A stretch of 64,000 bases of DNA from Kroppenstedtia sanguinis. GTDB taxonomy: Bacteria; Bacillota; Bacilli; Thermoactinomycetales; DSM-45169. Positions within the stretch are counted from its first letter, which is position 1. Every line of letters begins with the position of its first letter. Below the pieces are notes generated by a model, which saw only the letters and a list, made by a program, of their open reading frames with translations, made no database searches and was not told the origin of the DNA. Position numbers and translations under genes: made by a program. The stretch spans positions 124,001-188,000 of the forward strand of contig NZ_JBNPXF010000003.1 of NCBI RefSeq assembly GCF_050433445.1, read 5' to 3'. Positions 24,963 through 34,272 of the stretch are shown here, piece after piece.

Positions 24963-25732
24963 ACGAATTCCCTTCTTTCATGAAATTAATTACATAGTTT
25001 TCTCGTAATTCAGGGTATTTTTCTGTGAGACTCTAATGATCCAGACCTCACATTTGATCATTGGACGGTTGCTCTGGCTTCCCTTCCGGATAATTCTTCT
25101 CTTTCGGCGGTTGAACCGGTGTTTCTTTCTTCTTCTGGGTTGTCATTTCTCCAGGGAAATCCACCTCCGACACCCGGGGTGATATCTGGAGTCGTTTTCA
25201 CCGCCGGTGCATAGAGAGTCATTGGGATCGTAGCTAACAGACGTAGATCGTCGCCAATTTTTCTTATTCATAGGCATCCTCTTTGGGAGGGTGGCCCATC
25301 TCCCAGTTGAATGAGATGGATTCTGTAAAAGTGTCATCAAACCTTTTAGATTCACCATCTTTCGATAAATAAAACCAAGGAACTACCTAACTCGCCTCAC
25401 CTCCTAGCTCCAAAGACAAGGGAACATACATTCTCATCGCGCCGAATAAACCCAACCGTTTCACCAACTCGACAATAACCATTCGGTTGTCAATATTAAA
25501 TTACACCCAAATAAGGTTCCTTTTTCCAGTATAGTTTACTAGAGGTAAGTTGTAAACTAGTTTCTTGAAATAATTTTAGTACCCCGTCTATTTTTTTGTT
25601 TTTAGGCCAATTTCTCCCTCAAAGTCGTCAATCTTCACCACAATTCACGGTGTGATGACCACTGAGGCCAGTGTAATCAGGGGAGAGCTCGAACTGCGCA
25701 TCAGAAAGTGGATAAGGGTGGAGTGAACGGTC
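24963..25732. pseudogene. Decayed AT-rich region with gene fragments
   Basis: Between the precursor start and 25733 I find only scraps. A minus-strand 32-codon frame at 25047-25145 (MTTQKKKETPVQPPKEKN...) is Lys/Pro/Glu-rich. The frame TPDITPGVGGGFPWRNDNPE near 25146-25200 looks coding but is broken. A plus-strand 23-codon scrap sits at 25655-25726. None is recognisable as an intact gene. Confidence 0.4.
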
Positions 25733-25861
25733 GTGGCGAAGAAACGCATTATAGTTGACTTGGAACAAGAACTCAAAGAGTGGGCGGAACAAATAGCCCT
25801 TCAACTCTCATTTGACAGGGGAGAGCGGATCTCAAGAAATCAGATCATTGCGGAAGCGTGA
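25733..25861 (+). CDS. 42-residue ribbon-helix-helix-like fragment
   Basis: GTG at 25733 opens MAKKRIIVDLEQELKEWAEQ and ends SRNQIIAEA. A basic strand (KKRIIVDL) followed by two helices with the turn ...FDRGERISRNQIIAEA resembles the start of CopG/Arc-type DNA-binding proteins of plasmids and phages. It ends abruptly, 16 bases before the duplicated GHL10 fragment. It may be truncated by that junction. Confidence 0.4.
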   Translation: MAKKRIIVDLEQELKEWAEQIALQLSFDRGERISRNQIIAEA

Positions 25862-25877
25862 GTGAGCGACTCTCATC

Positions 25878-26159
25878 CCTGGGATGGATGCGTCAATTGC
25901 GAGTACGAACGTCAAAGGTCACGGGTACAAGCCAGGGCTTTCTCCCGGCGTTCCCACGCGAAAGCAGTTCCACAGATCTGACGGGATCAGATACCTGGAA
26001 GAGAAAGGGATCCCGGCGACGACCCTTGAAACCCAGTTGGATCAAGAGAAGCTTTACCGGGTACAGGCAGGGGCCTTCAGCCAACGCTCCAATGCAGAGG
26101 ATAGGTTGAAAGAGATTCAGGAGCTGGGCATCACCGATGGGTTTATCCTGTACGAATAG
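25878..26159 (+). pseudogene. Internally deleted duplicate of the GHL10-SPOR locus
   Basis: Three stretches of the 21.5-23.4 kb locus are joined here. 25878-25956 matches 21574-21650. About 25962-25996 matches 22455-22487 (CCACAGATC...GGATACCT). 25997-26159 matches 23251-23413 with only a few changes across 163 bases, including the end codons for DGFILYE. A 91-codon frame survives (25884-26159) because the last join keeps the SPOR frame, but there is no ribosome site and only half of the domain. I treat it as a broken copy. Confidence 0.85.
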
Positions 26160-26214
26160 GATGCTGATAGAAAAAAGGTTCACCCTCCGTTTTTAGATTA
26201 TAACGTTTGAAACG

Positions 26215-26250
26215 CAAAAACGCCGCGGATTCAGACCGATGGCGTTTTTG
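26215..26250. terminator. Bidirectional terminator before the MFS gene end
   Basis: CAAAAACGCC pairs with GGCGTTTTTG, so both strands end the stem in a T run. It closes the minus-strand MFS gene. Confidence 0.85.
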
Positions 26251-26271
26251 TGATGAGCTTGGGATATTCGA

Positions 26272-27456
26272 TCAAGTCGTCTCTAATTTACGAGTGTCCG
26301 GGATGAACAGAGTGAGCAGGCTACCTAGCAAGGGAAGGAGGAAGATCCATTCCAATACGAAGGGAACACCGTAGCGGTCGGCGACCCACCCGAGAAAGGT
26401 AGCCCCGATGCCCCCGGCTCCTACTCCAAACCCGATCATCAATCCGGACACCAGCCCCACTTTTCCCGGTAGCAGCCGTTGACCGTAGACGACTGTAACC
26501 GCAAAGGAGGAGAGAACAAAAAATCCGAAGATGATCAGCATTACCGCTCCGGCAGGCCCCTTCACTAGAGGGGTTAATAAGGCAAAGGGGACGGTGAGGA
26601 ACATGGAACCGAACAACAGCCATTTATGACTGATCCGATCCGACAACCTTCCCCCGATAAATGTACCGACAGCTCCTGCGGCCAGGAAGAGAAAAGTGTA
26701 AATCTCTCCGATCTCCAGGGGAATTTGGTGTTGCAGATAGTAAAAGGGCAGGAACCCCGCAATCCCGATCTGCGTCCAGGAACGAAGGAGAACCACCAGC
26801 ACCAAAAAGATCAGGCCCAGGAGATAGCTTTTACCTTGGACGGCTGTCTGGGTGTGTCGCTCTTCATTGAGGCGCTCCCGATACCAGGGGAGGATTCGCC
26901 ACATCAGCCAGGCCCCTACAACGCCGAACAGAAGAAACCAGATCAATCCAGACAATCCGGTGGATAGGACGAACAGGGGGAGCATGAGGGGACCCAGGGC
27001 CTGCCCGGCATTCCCTCCCACCTGGAAAATGGCCTGTGCAGTTCCCTTAGCGCCACCGGCGGCCAGATGAGCTCCTCGGGAGGCTTCGGGATGAAACAGC
27101 CCGGAGCCGAGTCCCGACAAAGCGATCACCACCAGTAGCCATTCATAAGAGGGGACATAGCCGGACAGGGCTAAACCGAGCCCCGTCAGGAAGACTCCCA
27201 ACGGGAGCAACCAGGGTTTAGGCGTCCGATCCGTCCACAGGCCGAATAAGGGTTGCATCACGGAAGAAACGAGATAAGAGATCAGGACGATCATCCCCGA
27301 TTGGGTATAGGTCAGATCAAATGCCTCTTTATACAGAGGCATCAGCGCAGGTACGATGCCTGCCGTCATAATGTCGTTCAACATATGGGAGCCACTTAAG
27401 CTCCACAACTGTCTTTTCTGGGGCATCTTCACTTGGGTGCTGGCATCCACAGCCAA
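26272..27456 (-). CDS. MFS exporter of the fosmidomycin-resistance (Fsr) type
   Basis: A 394-residue twelve-helix transporter. Fsr-like features are LSGSHMLNDIMTAGIVPALMP in helix one, SGMIVLISYLVSSVMQPLFGLWTDR (motif A region), and GLGSGLFHPEASRGAH in helix four. It should export small hydrophilic or antibiotic molecules by proton antiport. The start is TTG at 27456 with GAGAGGTGAT about eight bases upstream. It is convergent with nothing and divergent from the helicase gene. The true substrate cannot be told from sequence. Confidence 0.85.
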   Translation of the reverse strand: MAVDASTQVKMPQKRQLWSLSGSHMLNDIMTAGIVPALMPLYKEAFDLTYTQSGMIVLISYLVSSVMQPLFGLWTDRTPKPWLLPLGVFLTGLGLALSGYVPSYEWLLVVIALSGLGSGLFHPEASRGAHLAAGGAKGTAQAIFQVGGNAGQALGPLMLPLFVLSTGLSGLIWFLLFGVVGAWLMWRILPWYRERLNEERHTQTAVQGKSYLLGLIFLVLVVLLRSWTQIGIAGFLPFYYLQHQIPLEIGEIYTFLFLAAGAVGTFIGGRLSDRISHKWLLFGSMFLTVPFALLTPLVKGPAGAVMLIIFGFFVLSSFAVTVVYGQRLLPGKVGLVSGLMIGFGVGAGGIGATFLGWVADRYGVPFVLEWIFLLPLLGSLLTLFIPDTRKLETT

Positions 27457-27730
27457 TCCAGGATCACCTCTCCCTGTTTTTTGTATTTTAAAGATAACAT
27501 AATGAAAGGGAATACGGAGAGCATCAGACCGAGCCCCCTGTGTTAAATTGTTAAGGTAGGTTGAGTAGCGATGGCATTGGAGGCACCAAAGACAAAATTA
27601 TTTGCCGCTCAAGGAAGTGAACTGAACGATAAAATCCGGATTTAGGTTCTCGAAGATATGGAAATCTTTTGGATGAAATAGTATAATAATATTCGTGGTT
27701 ATAATAAATATTTTGGCGAAGGGGATGAAA

Positions 27731-30700
27731 TTGGACAACACGAAGAGAGTGCTCCGTTACTGGCAAAGAAGCGTGGAAGACGGGGATCGGTTGGATTTTC
27801 AGGAATCTCAGATCACCAATTACGTGGATCTTCCATATGAGGAGATTGCGGGGGGTCAGTTGTCTTCTTCTTCATTTGAGGCCGTGGAGAAAAAAGCAGA
27901 TTGGAACCATAAGGGATCACTAGATGTGTTGATTTGCCCTTTTCCTTTGTTTCGTGAGAAAAAAGGAAAGAAAGGGGATCGGGATCGCCGCTTGTTTCCT
28001 TTAGTGATCCCAGCTCGGTTAGAGGAAGACGGGTCTTTGCACCCAAATAAGGACAACCCTTCGTTTGTACCGAGAAAGTATCTAGAGCCTTTCGATCAGA
28101 CTTACACTCCAGTTGTGGTGGGTCAATTAGCGGCATGGGAAGAATATCGGAACAAGCATCCCCATCCGGAACAGGGAACGTGGGAAATGGTTTGGCGAGA
28201 TGCGGAGCATCTGTTCAAAAAAGTGACCGGGAAAGCACCGGCACGATTTGAACTAGAGGGGTACCATCGGTCTCCTCATGCAGTGGTTTGGTTTGGAAAG
28301 ACGGCCAGTGCCGCCTATTACCACATCGCTAACTGCTACCATGACCTTTTGAAGGGAAAACAGCAGCACCCTGGGCTACTACAAACCTACACAGGAGCCA
28401 GGGAAAAACGAAGTCAGAACACGCTGGAAGAGCACGGTGACTATGGAACCCGACATTACGGGCAGATGACGGACCAATATCCCCTCACTTCTTCCCAGCG
28501 GGAAACCCTTCACCATTTTTTTGCTTTGGAAGCAGGGGAGGTATTGGGAGTCAACGGACCGCCAGGTACGGGAAAGACGACCCTGATCCAAAGCGTGGTC
28601 TCCTCTCTGTGGATTGGACGGGCCTTGGATGGGAAGGAACCTCCGGTGATATTGGCTGCTTCCAGCAATAATCGTGCGATATTAAACATCCTGGATAGCT
28701 TTCAAAAAGCGGGGGCAACGGATCCGAAGGCAAAAGAGCTGTATCCACTGGCTTCCCGTTGGATTCCTGGGGTGAACAGTTATGGTTTGTTTTGTGCCTC
28801 CAAGACCATGTTCGAGAAACAACAGCAAAAATATCCTTCTGTTCTCCGGCAAAGAACACGAGGGGGTCGGCGGGAGGAAATGATCGGGTTTGTCGCTGAT
28901 TTGGAAAAGGAAAACCTGCAAAGTCAGGTGGATCATTTCCTTTATCGATGTAGGCAATATTTTGGGGACTCCGTAACGGATTTGAACCAGGCGAAGCAAC
29001 GGTTGCATCGCGAACTCTCCGATGTTTGCGAAACGATGGAGGACAGGATTATCCAATTTCATGAACGGAAACGATTGCAAAAGCGCTTGGAAACGGAATT
29101 TCAATCCTGGGAGGGGTTGGAGCAAGCCATTGCCAAGGCAACCGTGGCAGAAGGGCAGTCCCGTGAAGAGCATCAGCGCCTGGAATCCCTTTATTCCGAT
29201 TGGTTGAAGGATGTGAAAAACCGTTCCTTTCTGCATCCCTTTCTCGGATTTCTGCAGTCGGTGGCTAATGAATCGTTTATGCGAGAAAAGAGAGTAGAGA
29301 TGTCCTTCTCTTCATATAAAGATATAGCTGTAAGAGAGGAGTTGTCTCGAAGAGAGATCGAGGCACAAAAGAAGTACACCGAGCACAACCAACGACTTCA
29401 CAAATTAATAGAGTTTCGGGACCGGATGGAAAAGCTGGAAGAGAAATGGGTCGAGTGGAAGGAGAAGCATCGGTCTAAAAGTTCCCCGGAGGAGGACTGG
29501 TTCACTTATCTGGACACCCATTTGAGATACAAGGCTTTCCTATTGGCCACCCATTATTGGGAATCTCGTTGGCTCCAGGAGAGAACAGAAAGCCCTTCTG
29601 AGGAACAGGATGGAACAGGGTGGCGTCGATATGCCAAATTGACACCGTGTCTCGTGTCCACCTTGGCTTCTGCTCCAAATTTTTTTCGAAGTTTTCGGGA
29701 CCCGGAGAATTATCTATACGGTTTCATCGATCTCCTTATTATCGATGAGGCAGGGCAAGTCACGCCTGAGCAGGCTGGACCCGTTTTTGCTTTGGCCGAT
29801 CGAGCACTGGTGGTGGGGGATACGGAACAGCTACAGCCAATCCCGCGGGTCAATTCTACTGTTGATGAAGCCAACGTGAACCTGTTCGGTTTTTTATCTG
29901 AAGGGACAAGCTTTGACCATTTTAGCCAAAGCGGACTGGCTGTCTCGGACGGCAGTGTGATGAAGATCGCCCAGCGGGTGAGCCGGTTTGGAAAACCCGA
30001 CGATTTAGGGGGAATGTGGCTGACCGATCATTACCGTTGCCGGGAGGATATCATTCAATACTGCAACGATTTGTGCTATCAGGGGCGCCTGGTGCCGCGA
30101 ACCAAGAATCCCGCTCCCGGTGAGGAAATATATAGGGACCTTCCCCGGATGGGGTACCTGCATGTGGTAGGTACAGCTGAACGTGTGGGAGGGAGTTGGG
30201 AAAACCAACAAGAGGCGGCAACCATCGCCTGGTGGATTCATCAGATGAAGGATGAATGGACGGGAGGAACCCGACGATTGGAGGATATCATCGCTGTCGT
30301 CACCCCTTTCCGCAAACAGGCCAACTTGATCAGCAGATATTTGAAAAATGAGTATCAGATCGAGGGCCTGACTGTGGATACGGTGCATTCGTTGCAGGGT
30401 GCGGAAAAGGATATTATCCTTTTCTCCGCCACCTATGGAGGACCAAATCACCGCAATCAGTCGTTGTTTTACGATAACACCCGCTATTTGCTAAATGTGG
30501 CAGTATCCCGGGCGAAGGAATCTTTTTTGGTCTTCGGGGATATGGAGGTGTTTGGGCGGATGAGCCACAAACCCTCTGGCAAGTTGAAACAGCGACTGCA
30601 CCGATTGCCGCCGAGCAGAGCGGAGATTCCTGCAGAGCAGATTGAGGCCATGGTTGGCAGGATGAACAAAAGAATGGCCAAATCAGCCAAAGGAATTTCC

Positions 30701-30799
30701 AAAACTACTGTCATCAATCATGGCATCATCAATTACGCAGATAATCAATCGAGGATCCAGATTGACAATATTGAACAGAAACCGAAGGGAGATATTTGA
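27731..30799 (+). CDS. Superfamily 1 (Upf1/Dna2-like) helicase with C-terminal beta-motif tail
   Basis: About 1022 residues. Helicase motifs: I GVNGPPGTGKTTLIQ near 275; II LLIIDEAGQVTPEQ near 670; III VVGDTEQLQP; IV/V DHYRCREDI and VDTVHSLQGAEKDIILFSA near 880; VI NVAVSRAKESFLVFGD near 922. A long charged coiled-coil insertion lies between motifs I and II (about 380-600). The first 250 residues are of unknown fold. The tail has VINHGIINYADNQSRIQIDN, a short strand-rich motif also found in the next protein. TTG at 27731 follows GAAGGGG; an ATG at 27725 is too close to it. The frame ends one base into the next start. Its role may be nucleic-acid-based defence, by inference. Confidence 0.82.
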   Translation: MDNTKRVLRYWQRSVEDGDRLDFQESQITNYVDLPYEEIAGGQLSSSSFEAVEKKADWNHKGSLDVLICPFPLFREKKGKKGDRDRRLFPLVIPARLEEDGSLHPNKDNPSFVPRKYLEPFDQTYTPVVVGQLAAWEEYRNKHPHPEQGTWEMVWRDAEHLFKKVTGKAPARFELEGYHRSPHAVVWFGKTASAAYYHIANCYHDLLKGKQQHPGLLQTYTGAREKRSQNTLEEHGDYGTRHYGQMTDQYPLTSSQRETLHHFFALEAGEVLGVNGPPGTGKTTLIQSVVSSLWIGRALDGKEPPVILAASSNNRAILNILDSFQKAGATDPKAKELYPLASRWIPGVNSYGLFCASKTMFEKQQQKYPSVLRQRTRGGRREEMIGFVADLEKENLQSQVDHFLYRCRQYFGDSVTDLNQAKQRLHRELSDVCETMEDRIIQFHERKRLQKRLETEFQSWEGLEQAIAKATVAEGQSREEHQRLESLYSDWLKDVKNRSFLHPFLGFLQSVANESFMREKRVEMSFSSYKDIAVREELSRREIEAQKKYTEHNQRLHKLIEFRDRMEKLEEKWVEWKEKHRSKSSPEEDWFTYLDTHLRYKAFLLATHYWESRWLQERTESPSEEQDGTGWRRYAKLTPCLVSTLASAPNFFRSFRDPENYLYGFIDLLIIDEAGQVTPEQAGPVFALADRALVVGDTEQLQPIPRVNSTVDEANVNLFGFLSEGTSFDHFSQSGLAVSDGSVMKIAQRVSRFGKPDDLGGMWLTDHYRCREDIIQYCNDLCYQGRLVPRTKNPAPGEEIYRDLPRMGYLHVVGTAERVGGSWENQQEAATIAWWIHQMKDEWTGGTRRLEDIIAVVTPFRKQANLISRYLKNEYQIEGLTVDTVHSLQGAEKDIILFSATYGGPNHRNQSLFYDNTRYLLNVAVSRAKESFLVFGDMEVFGRMSHKPSGKLKQRLHRLPPSRAEIPAEQIEAMVGRMNKRMAKSAKGISKTTVINHGIINYADNQSRIQIDNIEQKPKGDI

Positions 30800-31143
30800 T
30801 GACAGAAGAGAAGCACTCCGAACACGTGGTCTTTCATAATGCTTCTGGAAGTCAAGTCAACTTTGCCAATCATGGGTCTACCATCTACGTTTCTAATGGA
30901 CAGGGAGACGAACTGGGCCGTCTGATTCAGGAACTCCGACAGTTATTGGCAGATACAGATCGGATTCCAGAAGAAGAAAAGGAATCAACCTATGAAATCT
31001 TAGAAATGATCCGCAAGGGAGGTCAGGAGGGGAAATCGCTCTCCAATCTTCTGCTAGATCGCTTGCAAAAATGGCAAGCCGCCTTTGGTGCTACCTCAGC
31101 AGTGGGTCAGGTGATTTCGTCGGTGATGGACATGATTAAGTGA
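30799..31143 (+). CDS. Small helicase-partner protein with the shared beta motif
   Basis: A 114-residue soluble protein that starts on the last base of the helicase stop. Residues 8-35 read VVFHNASGSQVNFANHGSTI then YVSNGQG, matching the helicase tail in pattern (V/I-N-Y/F-A-D/N-x-x-S-x-I-x-V/I-x-N). The middle is a charged helix (GRLIQELRQLLADTDRIPEE) and the C-terminus an amphipathic Gly/Ala/Val helix (ATSAVGQVISSVMDMIK). I do not recognise a named family. The overlap and shared motif argue that it binds or regulates the helicase. Confidence 0.7.
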   Translation: MTEEKHSEHVVFHNASGSQVNFANHGSTIYVSNGQGDELGRLIQELRQLLADTDRIPEEEKESTYEILEMIRKGGQEGKSLSNLLLDRLQKWQAAFGATSAVGQVISSVMDMIK

Positions 31144-31268
31144 GCCAGGAAGACCGACCTTGGGAACAAGTTAACACCCTTTCATGGTTGCTTTCCCCTG
31201 TAATTTCATCACAGCTTGATGTTGGATCTCACCTGAGAATTGTGGGCTGGCAGCTCTCCGTAGAATGA
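31140..31268 (+). CDS. Possible 42-residue coupled product
   Basis: GTG at 31140 overlaps the previous stop as GTGA, in the same style as other couplings here, and opens SQEDRPWEQVNTLSWLLSPV to a TGA at 31266-31268. There is no good separate ribosome site and no known motif. It could also simply be the 5' leader of the membrane protein gene. Confidence 0.3.
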   Translation: MSQEDRPWEQVNTLSWLLSPVISSQLDVGSHLRIVGWQLSVE

Positions 31269-31328
31269 TCTGACCGTGGTAATAACGCAAAATGATCTAT
31301 GTATTTACCTAAGGAGGAAACAGAGAGA

Positions 31329-32201
31329 ATGAGTAAAAGAGCATCTTTTTGGGGAATGATCGTCGTCTTTTTCCTCACTTCCTTTTTAACCCTTCATACT
31401 GACGTATCGGCGGCAGAAAAAGCGGATCCAGACCTGTCGGAGAAAGTGGAACAGCTGGAAAAAGAGATGAATCAGTTGAGTGCTAAAAACGACAGTTATG
31501 ACTACCTCAAAGAAGAAACCAAGTCCTATCGGGAGTTTGTCGAGGGAGAATGGGATCGGTTTAATAATCTATTGCAATGGGTGCTCCCAATTGTGGTCAC
31601 AGTCATTGGTGCTACTCTGATTTTTTTTGACGTAAAATCAATCAGAGATATAAAAAAGCGAACGGAAGAGATCAACAATACCGTTAAAAAACAGTTGGAT
31701 CAACATGTAGAAGAGGAATTGAACCGTGAAACGGAAAAAATGAGGATCCGGATCAGGGATTTGGAGAATATTGTGAATCGGGAGTCCTGGTTGCGCAGTT
31801 CCAAAATTCTTGTCTTAGATCGGGGAAAGTTGAAAGAGATTATTTCGTCCTCACCCTTGAATCAGAAAAATGTGATCTATGACTCCCCATCTTCTCATCG
31901 TCTTCCTGATCTTCTCGAAAAAGGAGAGGTGGATATTATCGTATATGAGTATGGAAATGATTCGGAAAAACCAAGGGATGAGGATCTCAGCAGTCTATTG
32001 AAAATATTAAAGGTTCATTCCGAACAATCGGTTTCGATTCCTATCGTCATTTATACAGAGGGTAAACAAGTAGGGAAGACAGAGGTTCAAGAACTAAGTA
32101 AAAACTATCCATGGTACACATTTGCCAACAACCGGATTACTCTGGTGTCCAACACGTATGGTTTGACCCATGCTTATTATTCAGAGGCAAAGAAGGCGTA
32201 A
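31329..32201 (+). CDS. Membrane-anchored coiled-coil protein with Rossmann-like C-terminal domain
   Basis: 290 residues. Residues 1-30 are a signal sequence (SFWGMIVVFFLTSFLTLH, ending VSAAEK). A coiled coil spans about 35-75 (EKVEQLEKEMNQLSAKN). One membrane helix follows at about 87-110 (LLQWVLPIVVTVIGATLIFF), then a second, cytoplasmic coiled coil about 115-155. The last 135 residues alternate strands and helices (SKILVLDRGKLKEIIS, DIIVYEYGND, IPIVIYTEGKQV, WYTFANNRITLVSN), as in receiver or TIR-like folds. ATG at 31329 is preceded by AAGGAGG; the ATG at 31299 has no site. It looks like a sensor or effector at the membrane of the helicase cluster. Confidence 0.65.
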   Translation: MSKRASFWGMIVVFFLTSFLTLHTDVSAAEKADPDLSEKVEQLEKEMNQLSAKNDSYDYLKEETKSYREFVEGEWDRFNNLLQWVLPIVVTVIGATLIFFDVKSIRDIKKRTEEINNTVKKQLDQHVEEELNRETEKMRIRIRDLENIVNRESWLRSSKILVLDRGKLKEIISSSPLNQKNVIYDSPSSHRLPDLLEKGEVDIIVYEYGNDSEKPRDEDLSSLLKILKVHSEQSVSIPIVIYTEGKQVGKTEVQELSKNYPWYTFANNRITLVSNTYGLTHAYYSEAKKA

Positions 32202-32335
32202 AAAAATTTTTTTCGGAGCCGGAAACAAAGAAGAGAATAACGAAGAGGGAGCCTGCAGTTCTGAGTAAGATGATATATTTCTGCACAGTCCAGAACACCC
32301 ATTGTAGCTAAAAAATCACCCTTATAAATAATACA

Positions 32336-32391
32336 CCCACCGAACTTTTCGGTGGGTGGCCGAGCCTGCCATTAATGCAGGCTTTTTCTTT
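32336..32391 (+). terminator. Tandem hairpins ending the helicase cluster
   Basis: CCCACCGAA-CTTT-TCGGTGGG is followed by AGCCTGC-CATTAAT-GCAGGCT and TTTTTCTTT. The second is a proper rho-independent terminator; it lies at the convergent end with the NAGPA gene. Confidence 0.85.
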
Positions 32392-32425
32392 GAGTTTACC
32401 GATGGGTCCTATGAAAAAAGTCTAT

Positions 32426-34012
32426 TCATTGTCTGGGAAAGATCAGAATCCCATCTCCAATGGGGCGTTCCCCGGTGGCGTCGGAGGGGTGGTTCACCAT
32501 TTGCTGATGAATCGTCATCGTGGTGGAACCGCCACCGTCCAGGTTGACCGCATCAGAGGCTCCTAGGGCTTTCATGAGCCGGGCACTTTCCTTAAAGCTA
32601 AGGCCAACACTGAAGCCCGGCTGTCTTCCATCCACGGTAACCAACAGGATTTTTCCATCCGGTGTCGTACCCGCCAGCGTCCGGGGATTGCGTTGAATCC
32701 CGAATCGGTAATAGAATTCGGGTTTTTCCTCCCAATGAAACCCTTCAGCGAAAGCAGTAATGTGGGTTTTCCCCCTCTGAAGCAGCCGGGGACCGCCGTT
32801 AATAATCCCTGTCTGCGGTTGCAAAGAGAGGTATTTCCTATCAGAAAATATCTTGGTTTCCACTTTCAATCGGCTTTTGGGTTTGGCATGGGTTCGCAAC
32901 CAGTTCGCAGCGTTCCCAGTCGCGGACAGTACAGATCCCTTTTCCGGAATAGAATTTCCCCGTGAATTGTAGGAATGCACCACCCGTCCCTTTTTATCCA
33001 ATACGACCTCCCATCCGGTTCCTGGTTCGGTGACCTTACCGAAATCGGGGGTGAATTGGATCAATTCGCTCTCATCGGTACAGGTGAAATCGTGTTTGGG
33101 CAATTCCGTCGGCTGATCCCCACCAACGCCGCCGCATCCCCGGATCAAACCGGGCTTACGGTTGATGCCGTCCAGCTCACGTTGTGAACCGTCGGATGAA
33201 ATGAGGGTTAGCTTAGTATTCAACTCCGCCACCTTGGCTTTTTTTCCGGAGGCGGGAAGGATCAAGGCGGTTCGCTTGTCAATCGCTTCGCTGATTAAGC
33301 GTCCCTTGATTGCGGAGATTCCCGACAGATCACCGGTGGTGCCGTCATTTTCTCCTGTGACAAAATAGCCGCCGTTAATCCCTGCGAGGGCATGGGTGCG
33401 TAGCGACATGTCCGTCAAACGCTTCTTCCCAGGAACGATTCCCGTCCCTAGTTCCGGAAGAATACTTCCTTTAAAATGTTTGGGATCGATCTTCAGCATA
33501 TGAATGTTCCAGGGACCGGTGGTGGGACTCCCGTTATCCCCTGTATAAACTACCCGCAGCCCGGAGTAACCCTTCGCCGCCAGTTTGGATTTAAAGGATT
33601 CGGCCTCCTGTGCACCGGAAAAATGTCCAACCTGGACGAGGTAGCCCAGGGGACCTTTCTTCAAGTCATCCGGTGCTCGTTCATCAATCCTTTGCACAGA
33701 GGGCTCATAGCCATCGAGTTCCAACCTGCGCGCGGTTTTCTCAGCTTCCGCTTTCGTAGATCGGAAAACCACGTCTACAGTGAAATAATCTTTTTCAGAG
33801 GATTCTCCCCGAAGGATATGGGTATGAGTCATACCGGGAGCCAAGACAGTGGTCTTTCGTGTCTCATTTAGGTGGGGAAAGCCTAAGGGGAGAGGTTTAC
33901 TTGATTCCCATTTTTGTTCATGGACAAGTGTCGAAGCCGAGACATGGAAGACGACGGAGAAACAGAGCAGAGCGACCAGACCGATAAAGGTCATCTGGTA
34001 ACGAGTTTTCAT
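32426..34012 (-). CDS. Exported SPOR plus phosphodiester glycosidase (NAGPA-like) protein
   Basis: 528 residues with a signal peptide (MTFIGLVALLCFSVVFHVSA). Residues 75-160 form a SPOR-like unit (FTVDVVFRSTKAEAEKTARR and LGYLVQVGHFSGAQEAESF). Residues 210-525 are a NAGPA/DUF2233 domain: ALAGINGGYFVTGEN, LAGTTPDGKILLVTVDGRQP, LGASDAVNLDGGGSTTM and GERPIGDGILIF. NAGPA enzymes cut GlcNAc phosphodiesters, so a wall glycopolymer is the plausible substrate. The ATG is preceded by AGGAGGTTCCC on the minus strand. It is a single-gene unit. Confidence 0.85.
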   Translation of the reverse strand: MKTRYQMTFIGLVALLCFSVVFHVSASTLVHEQKWESSKPLPLGFPHLNETRKTTVLAPGMTHTHILRGESSEKDYFTVDVVFRSTKAEAEKTARRLELDGYEPSVQRIDERAPDDLKKGPLGYLVQVGHFSGAQEAESFKSKLAAKGYSGLRVVYTGDNGSPTTGPWNIHMLKIDPKHFKGSILPELGTGIVPGKKRLTDMSLRTHALAGINGGYFVTGENDGTTGDLSGISAIKGRLISEAIDKRTALILPASGKKAKVAELNTKLTLISSDGSQRELDGINRKPGLIRGCGGVGGDQPTELPKHDFTCTDESELIQFTPDFGKVTEPGTGWEVVLDKKGRVVHSYNSRGNSIPEKGSVLSATGNAANWLRTHAKPKSRLKVETKIFSDRKYLSLQPQTGIINGGPRLLQRGKTHITAFAEGFHWEEKPEFYYRFGIQRNPRTLAGTTPDGKILLVTVDGRQPGFSVGLSFKESARLMKALGASDAVNLDGGGSTTMTIHQQMVNHPSDATGERPIGDGILIFPRQ

Positions 34013-34272
34013 GGGAACCTCCTGACAGTTGAATATGTATGGATGGTTTCGTGATTTGCCGCTAATTCACCTGTAGATTAGCAGAATAGCATAAAGGGGA
34101 TTTTGAGAATGGATGAAAGAAGGGTGAGAATAACAAGAAGTCATTTTAAGAAAAAATTCTCCGATGGAATACTTGAAAAGCGATCCAAAACCAAAAGATA
34201 TGATGCGAATCACTGTATGAGGCGGTGGAAAAGGACAAGATGTACTTAAGCTGAACAAACAATAGCCCCAAC

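Noticed and set aside
25884..26159. 91-codon frame that looks like a SPOR protein
   Set aside because: It is the broken, fused duplicate of the GHL10 locus, with no ribosome site and only half a domain.
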